A stretch of 37,734 nucleotides of DNA from the IMG/VR virus record IMGVR_UViG_3300030060_002869, positions 1 through 37,734 of that record; one strand, given 5' to 3'. The notes below the pieces were generated by a model that had not been told where the DNA came from, ran no database searches, and saw only the letters and a list, made by a program, of their open reading frames with translations. Position numbers and translations under genes: made by a program. Source of the stretch: a virus. Shown here piece after piece: positions 1 to 8,723 of the stretch (position 1 is the first letter of the stretch; the number at the start of each line of letters is the position of its first letter).

Positions 1-93
1 TGCATTAAGTAATAATGGAGTACTGGCAGCAACCAAGCCAATAACAGCAGTAGATACAATAGTAGAAACTTCTGGAATGTACTGATCTTTGAA
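1..93. repeat. 93-bp exact repeat, copy 1
   Basis: Bases 1-93 equal 37252-37344 in the same orientation. The match stops sharply at base 94 and the two genes are then only related. The repeat may extend left of the window. It lies in the hydrophobic C-terminal part of two paralogous genes. Confidence 0.9.
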
Positions 94-561
94 TGCGACG
101 TCCTCATAAATCGTTATACACTCAATTCCATCATCACCTCTTTTATGACCAGTAACACGCTCTAGCCTTTTTTCGTTACGAAAATCTCCAACCCTCTGAT
201 CTTTTTTGCTCGGACAATCAGGTATTAAAGGTTCTTTTTTTTTATCTTTTGGTATCTCTGTTTTTGGTGGTTTGCCCTCTGGTAACTTTTCTTGCTCTGT
301 AACTGGTGCTGCTTGTTCTGTAATAATTAAATTTTGTGCATCATATATCAAAGGTGTAAATGATGGAAAAGGGCAATCAGATATAACACCATTCGGATCA
401 TCTAATATAAGATTTCTGTTGCCAGTATTTCTTGTGTCTCTGTGGTAATAATTACAGCCAATAACATTAATATTTGAATGTTCGTAATTAGGTATGTAAG
501 TCTGAGGTAAATGTATTTCTGGAATTACTATTTCTGGTATAACAATTTCTGGTATTTCCAT
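1..561 (-). CDS. Proline-rich phage accessory protein, copy 1 (3' end cut by window)
   Basis: An open frame of 187 codons starts at ATG 561 and runs off the window start with no stop. The N-terminus has near-repeats of the form PEIVIPEIVIPEI, a CNYYHRD segment and a DDPNGV motif. The middle is rich in Pro, Lys and Glu. The C-terminal part is hydrophobic (STAVIGLVAASTPLLLN), a likely membrane or amphipathic segment. It is a paralogue of the gene at 37189-37734; the first 93 bases of the window are identical to 37252-37344, whereas the rest is clearly diverged. By analogy with copy 2 it lacks only about 20 C-terminal residues. Its ATG overlaps the upstream stop as ATGA, so it is probably translationally coupled. 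Similar proteins with a hydrophobic-then-lysine-rich tail occur in marine cyanophages as I recall. Function is unknown. Confidence 0.75.
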   Translation of the reverse strand, partial: MEIPEIVIPEIVIPEIHLPQTYIPNYEHSNINVIGCNYYHRDTRNTGNRNLILDDPNGVISDCPFPSFTPLIYDAQNLIITEQAAPVTEQEKLPEGKPPKTEIPKDKKKEPLIPDCPSKKDQRVGDFRNEKRLERVTGHKRGDDGIECITIYEDVAFKDQYIPEVSTIVSTAVIGLVAASTPLLLNA

Positions 562-770
562 CAAAGTGGCAATGATTTACCAGTAGATGTTGGTAGTTTT
601 TTATCAATCTGTGTCGGTAAAATCTCTGTGACTCTTTCCATGACTTCATTCATTACTCTTGTCTTAAATTGTTCTGAAGAAAAATACTTGTAAGCATAGA
701 CGCCACCGCCTAGCATTGACGTAGAAATAATAAAACTTAAAATAGATAATATTTGAGAGATTTTAGCCAT
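561..770 (-). CDS. Small single-span membrane protein (69 aa)
   Basis: The product begins MAKISQILSILSFIISTSMLG, a clear N-terminal membrane segment at about residues 4-25, followed by a soluble tail of about 45 residues with an amphipathic stretch and a Pro/Thr/Ser-rich end. I chose ATG 770, with AAGG-like purines upstream, over an in-frame GTG at 806 that would add twelve residues. The stop overlaps the start of the next gene as ATGA. Proteins with this pattern recur near fibre genes of marine cyanophages as I recall. A holin-like or spanin-like role is possible because no other lysis gene is recognisable, but nothing in the sequence proves it. Confidence 0.7.
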   Translation of the reverse strand: MAKISQILSILSFIISTSMLGGGVYAYKYFSSEQFKTRVMNEVMERVTEILPTQIDKKLPTSTGKSLPL

Positions 771-868
771 GAGAGAAGCCTTTGCAAAAGCATTAGTACC
801 TGTCACTATTATAACTTTCTGCTCTATTTGTGCATTGGCTCCACTCTATGTTTCTCTGTCAATGATGA

Positions 869-1222
869 CTAGAACTTATACTTTAAACCAACCTTAGTTC
901 CATAACTGTTAGTGTCGTCAGTCACTATAGAAAACTCTCCATATACATCAATATTTTTTGATGCAACTACAGAGCCACCAACTTTACCAGAGAAGTTTGT
1001 TTCTGAATCTGCACCATCTGGGTTGTTGAGATACGCACCACCTTGAATGTAGTAGCTACCAAAGGCATTACCATTTTCATAACCAAGATGTAAGTCAGTG
1101 CCAGAGCCAGTGTAATCTTTGCCTGTATAAGAACCATTGTTTTCTACGTTTACATAGAAACCAGCAAATGCAGGTGTTGATAAAGCTGAAGCAGCAGCTA
1201 TTGTTAGTACTTTTTTAAGCAT
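869..1222 (-). CDS. Small exported beta-barrel (porin-like) protein
   Basis: This 117-residue protein has a signal peptide (MLKKVLTIAAASALSTPAFA, cleavage predicted after residue 20). The mature part alternates polar and apolar residues, with many Gly, Asn, Tyr and Asp, and ends in GLKYKF. A terminal Phe is typical of outer-membrane barrels. About 97 mature residues would give roughly six to eight strands. Similar small barrel-like proteins are present, from memory, in marine picocyanobacteria and their phages. It is the only gene here with both a signal peptide and an OM-type C-terminus. It may alter the host surface, for example in superinfection exclusion, but this is inference. It is separated by 45 bases from the gene before it and could have its own promoter. 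Confidence 0.75.
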   Translation of the reverse strand: MLKKVLTIAAASALSTPAFAGFYVNVENNGSYTGKDYTGSGTDLHLGYENGNAFGSYYIQGGAYLNNPDGADSETNFSGKVGGSVVASKNIDVYGEFSIVTDDTNSYGTKVGLKYKF

Positions 1223-1267
1223 TATTAAAAAGAATAAAGCTCAATGATAATCGTTTTTAACTTAAAT

Positions 1268-1423
1268 TCAACTCTTAGGTGTTTCTGTTTTTGGTTCGTC
1301 TATTTTATTTTGCTCATCAATTTGTTGCTGAACTATCTTCATTGCACCTGTCGTCTCGTGCAAAGCAACAATTAACTGCTCTCTTTCCACAGCTAATTGT
1401 GTAAGTTTTTCCTGTAAATTCAT
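1268..1423 (-). CDS. Small coiled-coil protein (51 aa)
   Basis: An ATG at 1423 directly follows the stop of the upstream gene (TAA then ATG). The product starts MNLQEKLTQLAVEREQLIVA and is almost entirely charged helix with heptad-like Leu/Ile spacing up to residue 38, then a Pro/Lys/Glu tail. The pattern fits a short coiled coil. Such proteins are common among small downstream genes of marine phage fibre regions, function unknown. Abutting placement supports translation. Confidence 0.65.
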   Translation of the reverse strand: MNLQEKLTQLAVEREQLIVALHETTGAMKIVQQQIDEQNKIDEPKTETPKS

Positions 1424-1675
1424 TTATTCGTAAACCTTTTTACCATCAGTAATTGCTTTATCTATGGCAGTAAAGTCTTCTGATGTCCAGATAGAAGTTG
1501 TATCATCAAGCTTTTTATAAGCTTTGATTATTTCAAGATGATCTACATTACGCTTGATCTTATCTTTGTATTCGGTGTCAGTTTCATCTGAAGCCTTTGC
1601 AGTGTTGATAACAGTTACACTATCACCAGCAGCAGAGAAAATTGCTGCGATTTCATCTGCGGTTCTTTCTTCCAT
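1424..1675 (-). CDS. Hypothetical protein next to the tail fibre (83 aa)
   Basis: An acidic, helical protein beginning MEERTADEIAAIFSAAGDSV. There is no signal peptide, membrane segment or recognisable motif. It lies 26 bases after the fibre gene in transcription order and abuts the 51-aa coiled-coil gene, so it probably shares the late transcript. A fibre assembly or fibre accessory role is suggested only by position. Confidence 0.65.
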   Translation of the reverse strand: MEERTADEIAAIFSAAGDSVTVINTAKASDETDTEYKDKIKRNVDHLEIIKAYKKLDDTTSIWTSEDFTAIDKAITDGKKVYE

Positions 1676-1701
1676 AATAAAAAAATAGATTTGTTTACAG
1701 T

Positions 1702-4700
1702 TTACCCTGCTTCGAGGGCTGTGACTTTTGCTGATAATTCTTGAACTGCTTTTACTAATATTGGTACAAATTTGCCATAAGAAGCTTCTAGTTTTTCTGG
1801 ATTGGATTTATAGACAGCACCAATATAATCATTTTTGTCACCTAATACTGCATCAATTTCTTGAGCTATAAAGCCAAGTTCTGTCTTTCCATTATTATCA
1901 CTAGGTTCACGCATTGCCCATTTAAACTTTCTTGGTCTAAGCGCATTTATTATATCAAGGCCATCTTCTGAATCAACAATATCTGTTTTGTCTCTTTCAT
2001 CAGAAAGTGCGCTTATTGTTTGTACTTGACAACGGATGGCAGTAATACTTGAATTACCAAGAGTAACTTCATTAGTTGCGTTATTAGCACTTGGGTCTGC
2101 CTGATAACCCAGAGATGTGCAATTTGAGCCTGTTGTTATAAGATCACCTGCTGTTGCTCCTAAAGCAGTGTTTTGTGCTCCAGTTGTGTTTAAACGCAAA
2201 GCTTTGAATCCTACAGCAGTGTTATCATCTGCAGTTGTGTTATCTGCTAACGCATTTTGACCTAAAGCTGTACACTGTGTTCCAGTTGTATTATCTTGCA
2301 TGGCATCTTTACCAAGAGCCACGTTGTTATTACCTGTAGTGTTTGCTGGCATTGCACCTTTACCTACTGCTGTATTACCAGCTCCAGTCGTGTTTACTGC
2401 TAATGTAAAATATCCAAGGGCTGTATTATTACTAGCAGTTGTATTAGCATCTAAAGCTTGATGCCCTATAGCTATGTTTTGACCTCCTGTAGTATTAAGT
2501 CCTAATGCGTTTTTACCTATAGCTATATTTTGACTTCCTGTAGTGTTTGCGTCTAAAGCAAAAGCACCGACAGCTGCGTTGTTAGTTCCAGTTGTATTTA
2601 GTTTTAGTGCCTCATGTCCAATAGCTGTATTATAATTTGCTGTTGTATTAGCAGTTAAAGCCTCAAACCCAACTGCTGTACTACCTATTCCTGTCGTATT
2701 ATGATCTAAACAAAGTGAACCTACTGCAACAAGACTGTGACCTGTCGTTGTAAATCCTAAAGCAGCCCTACCTACAGCAGTGTTATCATTTGCTGTTGTG
2801 TTTGAATCTAAAGCTAAAGAACCTATTGCAGTATTTCTAGTTCCAGTCGTATTTGTTAACAATGTTCTTCTACCAACGGCTGTATTGTCATCAGCAGTTG
2901 TGTTAGCTTCTAATGCTCTCCTTCCTACAGCAGTATTATTTTCACCAGTTGTATTATTTTCTAATGCTGAATCTCCTACTGCGGTATTTTCATCTGCTGT
3001 TGTGTTTGCAAATAAAGCAGCATTACCTATAGCTGTATTAGCAGCACCAGTTGTATTAGAACCTAAAGAATTTCCACCAACCGCAACATTAGCTGCTGCA
3101 GTGATGTTTGAATCTAAAGATTGAAAACCAATAGCTACATTTAATGTACCTGATGTGTTTACTCTTAAAGAATCTCTACCAACAGCAGTGTTGCTATCGG
3201 CTGTAGTATTAGCACTTAAAGAATTATGTCCAATAGCAACATTAGAATCTCCAGTTGTGTTTGCATCTAAAGCCGTAGAACCTACCACAACATTGGCTGT
3301 ACCTGTTGTGTTTGCTCCTAATGCTGCTCTTCCTACAGCAGTATTATTACTTGCAGTAGTATTAGCATCTAAAGCTTCTGAACCTACGGCAGTGTTATTT
3401 GCTCCAGTTGTGTTTGCTAATAAACTAAGAAAACCAATTCCTGTATTATGACTAGCAGTTGTGTTTGCCCCTAACGCAGCAAGACCAATCGCAGTATTAT
3501 TACTTGCAGTGGTATTTGAGTCTAATGCTTCAACTCCTATAGCAACGTTACCAGCACCAGTTGTATTTGCTAGTAGAGCAAGTGCACCCACAGCAATGTT
3601 ATTACTAGCAGTTGTATTATTTGCTAATGCTGCTCTACCTAAAGCAGTATTGTTTTCACCAGTTGTGTTTCCGCCTAAAGCACTTCTACCCAAAGCTGTA
3701 TTATTACTTGCGGTTGTATTAAGAACTAACGAATTAAAACCTACAGCAGTGTTGTTTTGCCCTGTAGTTGTAGAACTTAAAGATGACCTACCAATTCCTG
3801 TATTTTCACCTCCAGTAGTTAACGCATCTAAAGATACTGAACCTAAAGCGGTATTATTAGTACCAGAAGTTAGTTCAGATAAAGCACCTTTACCTATTGC
3901 AGTATTATCTGCACCAGTAACAGCAGCATCTAAAGCATTTTCTCCAAGAACAGTATTACCAGCAACAGAGTTTGCACCTTTACCTATATCTATTGAATTT
4001 ATTGTTGCATCAGCAGTTCCAGTGATAGCTCCTGTTACATCAAATCCAGTCGCTGATGTTTCTGCTTTTTTACTGTTGTCGTGATATAACTCTACTGCTC
4101 CGTTTTCATTAAATCTAGCTATAGCTTCAGTATTAGCAGGATTATTTATATGTAAACTGTTAGTTAATATGCTTAAATTTCCAGTTCCACTATCTTCAAT
4201 AAAACTGTGTGCTCCAGAATGATAAATTTTTAAATCTTGCGAATCTCCCAACTGTAATTTTTTATTATCAGGTAAAGCAATATGCTCACTACTTGTCCAG
4301 CTATCAGTTGAATTGATCCAATTAAATGTATGATTCGTACTTCCAAGTAAAGTTATTCCACCACCATCAGCCGTAGTATCACTTGGACTTGATACCTTTC
4401 CAAGCTCTATATTTTTATCCTCTACCGTAAGAGTGGTACTATCAATTGTTGTCGTAGATCCATTAACCGTTAAATTTCCAGAAACCGTCAAATTTCCTGA
4501 TATCGTTCCACCAGCAGCAGGTAATAAACCTAAATTTGCTGCACCGATTTGACCAGCCGCAGATACATTTATATATGCATCATTAGCAGCATTTCTAATC
4601 TTTAATGTATTTGAATTTGTATCAGCAAAAAATTGAAAGGGATATGTTGTCGAAGGTGCAGAACTACCACTTTGATTTGTAGCACTTGCCTGCATTGCAG

Positions 4701-4764
4701 TATTAATAGCTTGTCTAACTACAACACCAGTGCCGTTTTGTACGGATAAAGAATCTTGTGCCAC
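1702..4764 (-). CDS. Tail fibre with 17-residue repeats and S74-type intramolecular chaperone
   Basis: This 1020-residue virion protein probably binds the host receptor. Residues 1-130 form the base, with LTVNGSTTTIDSTTLTVEDK, a stem motif widespread in marine phage fibres. Residues 270-898 hold about 37 tandem 17-residue units of the type NTAVGRAALGANTTGxx, expected to form a long beta-helical or trimeric stalk. Residues 921-1020 match a peptidase S74 chaperone: SDERDK carries the Ser and Lys expected at the self-cleavage site, followed by GFIAQEI and a C-terminal helix. The family trimerises the fibre and then cuts itself off. The start is GTG (GTG GCA CAA). Repeat copies are diverged at DNA level, so the array looks old. 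Long open frames on the opposite strand here are a by-product of the repeats. Confidence 0.93.
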   Translation of the reverse strand: MAQDSLSVQNGTGVVVRQAINTAMQASATNQSGSSAPSTTYPFQFFADTNSNTLKIRNAANDAYINVSAAGQIGAANLGLLPAAGGTISGNLTVSGNLTVNGSTTTIDSTTLTVEDKNIELGKVSSPSDTTADGGGITLLGSTNHTFNWINSTDSWTSSEHIALPDNKKLQLGDSQDLKIYHSGAHSFIEDSGTGNLSILTNSLHINNPANTEAIARFNENGAVELYHDNSKKAETSATGFDVTGAITGTADATINSIDIGKGANSVAGNTVLGENALDAAVTGADNTAIGKGALSELTSGTNNTALGSVSLDALTTGGENTGIGRSSLSSTTTGQNNTAVGFNSLVLNTTASNNTALGRSALGGNTTGENNTALGRAALANNTTASNNIAVGALALLANTTGAGNVAIGVEALDSNTTASNNTAIGLAALGANTTASHNTGIGFLSLLANTTGANNTAVGSEALDANTTASNNTAVGRAALGANTTGTANVVVGSTALDANTTGDSNVAIGHNSLSANTTADSNTAVGRDSLRVNTSGTLNVAIGFQSLDSNITAAANVAVGGNSLGSNTTGAANTAIGNAALFANTTADENTAVGDSALENNTTGENNTAVGRRALEANTTADDNTAVGRRTLLTNTTGTRNTAIGSLALDSNTTANDNTAVGRAALGFTTTGHSLVAVGSLCLDHNTTGIGSTAVGFEALTANTTANYNTAIGHEALKLNTTGTNNAAVGAFALDANTTGSQNIAIGKNALGLNTTGGQNIAIGHQALDANTTASNNTALGYFTLAVNTTGAGNTAVGKGAMPANTTGNNNVALGKDAMQDNTTGTQCTALGQNALADNTTADDNTAVGFKALRLNTTGAQNTALGATAGDLITTGSNCTSLGYQADPSANNATNEVTLGNSSITAIRCQVQTISALSDERDKTDIVDSEDGLDIINALRPRKFKWAMREPSDNNGKTELGFIAQEIDAVLGDKNDYIGAVYKSNPEKLEASYGKFVPILVKAVQELSAKVTALEAG
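2071..3957 (-). repeat. About 37 tandem 51-bp units inside the fibre gene
   Basis: Each unit codes for 17 residues with consensus N-T-A-V/I/L-G-x-x-A/S-L-x-x-N-T-T-G/A-x-x. The unit length stays constant across the array; first and last units are degenerate. The invariant Gly, Leu and NTT positions suggest a solenoid rung. Confidence 0.9.
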
Positions 4765-4788
4765 AATAAAATTTATTTTACATTTATA

Positions 4789-7700
4789 CTATCTTAATCC
4801 GTTGGCTTGGTAAACAAAATTACGATTTACAAAATTACCACCAGAATCTTTTACATCTGCATTAAATCCAGATTTGGTTATTGATGAGATTGCAATAGTA
4901 TCACCTGTTTGAATATTTACTATATTTGCATTGACTATTGGTACAAATCCATTTACTCCTCCAATAGTTACACTAACTCCAGTAAAGAATTTATTCGGAA
5001 ATGTAACTGCCTTTTGTGCAGTGCCACTCGCAATTTGACTTGTTGGAAATTGAGTACTAGATGTCATAAACATTTTAAAACCAAGTTCAGTCACACAAAT
5101 ATTTGATGTCGTACTTGAAGAACTTAAAGCTACCTTAAATTTAAACCCTCTAGCCTTTAGAAGGGTTTTACCAAATTCTTGGAAAGCAGTAAATGTAGCT
5201 GATCCACTATTAGGGTCATCATTTGTTGTACTAACAAAAATCTTTGCATCTACATCCGAAACTGCTGACCCAGTTGAAACATTAAATCCAGTAGCAGATA
5301 ATCTTCTTTCAAGTAACACATCATGAATCTCTTCTAAATCTAAAACATTATCAAATTCATATTCTCCACTAGCTAATACATCATTTGGGAAATCCCAACT
5401 CACAAGATTATCTACATCAGATACAGAATCCCAAAGTATATTACCTTTCAAAACAATACCAGTCAAAGGTGTTGGATAGTTTGGTGGATTGTATTTCTCT
5501 ACATTACTAAAAGTACCTTGAAATGTAGGATTATCTGTGTCTTCTTTTCTATCTAATATTAAAGTATGATTTCCAGTAATAGCAGTAAGTACAACACTTG
5601 CTGGATTTGCACTTTGTTTTCCTGCTATATTTTCAAAAACAACAAAATATTTTCCTGTAATAGCTGGTACGTTTGCACTTGTAGAATTACCTGCGACTGT
5701 TAACAATGAAACAGCATCAGCAAAAGTAGCATTTGTTTTTGTACTGTGTTTGATTACTACAGATCCACCTGATATAACGTCTATTGAAGTTGATTGTGTC
5801 CAGTTTAATGTTGCTTGCGTACTACTTACTTGAGTAATTTGTAAATTAGTAACATCATCTGGCACTGATGTATTTCCTACAGAATTAAATGTTAAATCAC
5901 TTGAAGTAGAAGATAACTGTCCAAGCAAATTATATGAAAATACTTGTATCTCATATTTTCCTTTACGATTATTAAGAATTTCAAAATCTGGTCTTGGAAC
6001 TCTTTCGCTAATAAAATTATTATTTTCAAAACGATAATTAACTAGATATTCAACTACACCAACAATAGGCTGCCAAGAAACAATTATTTTTGATGATGCT
6101 TGATTGTTTATATTTATGATTGTTTCAACAGCAACTAAATTTGATGGTGGATCTGTTAATTCATTAAGGTTTGTTATATCTCTTGCTGGCAAAGTTAAAT
6201 TATTTTCAATAAAATCATATTTTTCATTTACATAAGACAAAGCAGTAATTTTATAATTTATATCATCTTCTTCTTCTACATTGATAACTCTAAATAATTG
6301 TGCTGTTACTGTAGTATTTTCAAGCAACCAAACCGTATTAACATTTGGAGTTTGAGAATAAGCAGAACTTACAGTTATTGTTCCGCCTGAGATTGATGAA
6401 ATTGACCTACTTTCAAAAGTTCCATTAGGTAAAATCAAACCTAAAGTGGCATTATTAGCAGTTGTCAGATCCGTTGCACTTGTATCATCTACAGTTACAA
6501 CAGTTGTAGAGGTAACAGATTTTAACCTACCTCCTCTTCTTACACCTGCCCTTACGGGATCATTTATTTCTATAACAGCTCCAGGTCTTACTATTGCACC
6601 AGAATCAATTGAGGTTGTAAATGTACAGACCTCAGTTTCATTAGCTTCACTGAAAAGTATTGCACGACCTAATCTTGCAGCTTGCCCTCTAGAGGTACAT
6701 GCAAAACCTTTCACTTGTTTTACTATATGCCCAATTTTATTTATAAGAGCAGTATCTTCTACAACCTCATAATCTATCTCCCTGCTATCCATATTGAAAT
6801 AAGATACAGATACAACACTTGATCTTGTCTTAGCACTGCTACCAGAATAACTAAAACCTTCTTCACCTACATTTGATAAATTAAATAAATAACTTGCATC
6901 TGTTGGTTTATCTTGCGTAATTGTTATTGATCCAGCAGACCATATAGGCATACAACGCATTACACCTGCAAGGTCATTTATAAGATCAAAAGCTTCACTA
7001 GGAGATTGAATATTAACATTGCAACTAAATCGAGCTTCCTGTCCTCCTCTACCATCACTTACAAGAGTATTTGCAAACTTACTTGCGTTTACAAAGGAAA
7101 ATAGATCTAAACTACTATCTGTAATATGATCTCCAAATCCATATCTTGTATTAGTCAATAGATCAAGCAAACACATTGCTGGACAATTAGTATAAACTGC
7201 TGCACCCATAGAGCCACCAAAGATATATCCATTTGGATAAACTATTCTTCCTGTCGAATTATCTACCTGTGGACTACCTGAACCACCTGCACCTGCACCT
7301 GGTATTCTTACTTTTATTCCTCTAATTCTAAATTTTCTCGTAGGAATAGAACCAAATTCCTCTGATGCTATTCTTAATGCAGTGTAAGCACTACCGTTAT
7401 ATGGTGGTGCTTGATCAACAATTTCTGTAAAACTTGAAAATTGAAAAGCATCAACTAATTTTACATCGGTGCTATCTGCTGTGACCCTGATTACTCTGAT
7501 ATCAACAGGAAAAGCACCTGTGACATCTACCCTATAATCTTTTTGATATGTTGATTGTGCTCGACCTGAAATTGTATCTAGTATTACATCAGTAAAACCA
7601 CCTGAATTATATTGAACCGCAATTTTTAATTCAACAGAAGAACCTAAAAAATCTCCTTTATCAGTTACTTTTTGTAATTGTGGAAAACTTATTGTAATTC

Positions 7701-8172
7701 TAATTCCATCAACATTTGTATTTGTTATTTGTCTTGTTACTGGTGTTGATTGAGTAACAGTTACACCTACAGGAGTGGTAGATTGACTTTCTGGTATGCC
7801 AGAAATAACTGATTGAGGTGATGTTCCTTCTCTAGATTTAAAGTTGCCAGTAATATTATTACCATCTTTAAAACCAGTAAAATTAAAATCTGAAGATGAA
7901 GGTGAAGATGCAGATGCAGATGATTTTAATATGGGAGTATTGTTTAAAAAAATATCTTTTAAAAATGAATTTCGATATTCCTGTGAACTTTTATTTGTAA
8001 AACCATCTTTAGAGGCAGTTGCACTACCTTCGATTTCACCTTCAGAAAGCAGATCAAGAAGAGTTGCAAACTGCTTACTTTGTAAATCATTGTTTGAGCC
8101 AAGAAGTATTTTAGCCATTTTTTGAAAACCGCCACCTCCAGCACCTCTAATAATTTTGTTATCTTTTGTCAT
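4789..8172 (-). CDS. J: Tail tip host-specificity protein, lambda J-like
   Basis: This protein of 1127 residues is close to lambda J (1132). The N-terminal half has J-family features: KDIFLNNTPI, the GSAYTALRI...RGIKVRIPG segment, LLTNTRYGFGDHI, and a region comparable to the tip ring domain. Residues about 680-850 look like fibronectin type III modules (PPSNLVAVETI...IVSWQPI and VPDDVTNLQITQ...LNWTQS). The C-terminal part is probably the outer fibre-attachment domain. It forms the tail tip and contacts the receptor. It follows gene I with an ATGA overlap and precedes the fibre gene, as in lambda-type tail clusters. Confidence 0.92.
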   Translation of the reverse strand: MTKDNKIIRGAGGGGFQKMAKILLGSNNDLQSKQFATLLDLLSEGEIEGSATASKDGFTNKSSQEYRNSFLKDIFLNNTPILKSSASASSPSSSDFNFTGFKDGNNITGNFKSREGTSPQSVISGIPESQSTTPVGVTVTQSTPVTRQITNTNVDGIRITISFPQLQKVTDKGDFLGSSVELKIAVQYNSGGFTDVILDTISGRAQSTYQKDYRVDVTGAFPVDIRVIRVTADSTDVKLVDAFQFSSFTEIVDQAPPYNGSAYTALRIASEEFGSIPTRKFRIRGIKVRIPGAGAGGSGSPQVDNSTGRIVYPNGYIFGGSMGAAVYTNCPAMCLLDLLTNTRYGFGDHITDSSLDLFSFVNASKFANTLVSDGRGGQEARFSCNVNIQSPSEAFDLINDLAGVMRCMPIWSAGSITITQDKPTDASYLFNLSNVGEEGFSYSGSSAKTRSSVVSVSYFNMDSREIDYEVVEDTALINKIGHIVKQVKGFACTSRGQAARLGRAILFSEANETEVCTFTTSIDSGAIVRPGAVIEINDPVRAGVRRGGRLKSVTSTTVVTVDDTSATDLTTANNATLGLILPNGTFESRSISSISGGTITVSSAYSQTPNVNTVWLLENTTVTAQLFRVINVEEEDDINYKITALSYVNEKYDFIENNLTLPARDITNLNELTDPPSNLVAVETIININNQASSKIIVSWQPIVGVVEYLVNYRFENNNFISERVPRPDFEILNNRKGKYEIQVFSYNLLGQLSSTSSDLTFNSVGNTSVPDDVTNLQITQVSSTQATLNWTQSTSIDVISGGSVVIKHSTKTNATFADAVSLLTVAGNSTSANVPAITGKYFVVFENIAGKQSANPASVVLTAITGNHTLILDRKEDTDNPTFQGTFSNVEKYNPPNYPTPLTGIVLKGNILWDSVSDVDNLVSWDFPNDVLASGEYEFDNVLDLEEIHDVLLERRLSATGFNVSTGSAVSDVDAKIFVSTTNDDPNSGSATFTAFQEFGKTLLKARGFKFKVALSSSSTTSNICVTELGFKMFMTSSTQFPTSQIASGTAQKAVTFPNKFFTGVSVTIGGVNGFVPIVNANIVNIQTGDTIAISSITKSGFNADVKDSGGNFVNRNFVYQANGLR

Positions 8173-8723
8173 TTCACTATTTGTTCAGTATCAACACCTG
8201 CACTTATTACAACACTTCCTGTGAATATTTCACCATAAACTATAGGAACGGGCGTACCTGCTCTGCTAGTCTGTTGGATTCCAGAAAAACTATAAGACAA
8301 TTTTGGGTCTTGTTCATTTGAAAAATTATGAGCTTTAGGATGTGGAAATAACATTTGCGAAACACCCTGCAACATCAAAGAAACACCTATATTTTTAAGA
8401 AATGGTGCAAAAAACAAACCACCTGAGACAATTCCTAAACCTAGTAAAACTGCACCACCTAAAAATTTGCCTACACCTCCAGCACCAATTATTACAGGTA
8501 TAAAATGTATATCTTGTTGCCCTAAAGGATAATCTAATTCTGATTCATCTATTTCATAATTACCAATCTTCACTTGATAATATTTTGGAGTCATGTGTTT
8601 ATCTATACCTTCAAAATTATTTATTAAAAAACTAACAGCTTTTGCAAGGCTATCTACTTGAACTTCAAATTCCGTATGACCAACAAATTCAGCAAGTTCT
8701 CCATAAAGTTTTATTTTACGCAT
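8169..8723 (-). CDS. I: Tail assembly protein, lambda I-like
   Basis: The 184-residue product has an N-terminal ubiquitin-like fold pattern (MRKIKLYGELAEFVG...). A long Gly-rich hydrophobic stretch follows at about residues 77-120 (GAGGVGKFLGGAVLLGLGI). The C-terminus contains GTPVPIVYGEIFTGSVVISAG, characteristic of lambda gpI and related tip assembly proteins. It lies between K and J, with overlaps of eight and four bases. It acts during tail tip assembly. Confidence 0.9.
   Translation of the reverse strand: MRKIKLYGELAEFVGHTEFEVQVDSLAKAVSFLINNFEGIDKHMTPKYYQVKIGNYEIDESELDYPLGQQDIHFIPVIIGAGGVGKFLGGAVLLGLGIVSGGLFFAPFLKNIGVSLMLQGVSQMLFPHPKAHNFSNEQDPKLSYSFSGIQQTSRAGTPVPIVYGEIFTGSVVISAGVDTEQIVK

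Noticed and set aside
1-93. Terminal direct repeat as simple proof of a closed circular contig
   Set aside because: The second copy is internal (37252-37344), and flanking sequences differ, so this is a pair of paralogues, not an assembly end overlap.
769-897. Plus-strand 42-codon frame with a hydrophobic segment (MREAFAKALVPVTII...)
   Set aside because: It runs against the late transcript, overlaps two supported minus-strand genes, and has no promoter; the hydrophobicity mirrors the opposite frame.
2780-4084. Three long plus-strand open frames (98-207 codons) opposite the fibre gene
   Set aside because: They are antisense to the 51-bp repeats, whose biased codons keep another frame open; the products are repetitive with no family match or ribosome site.
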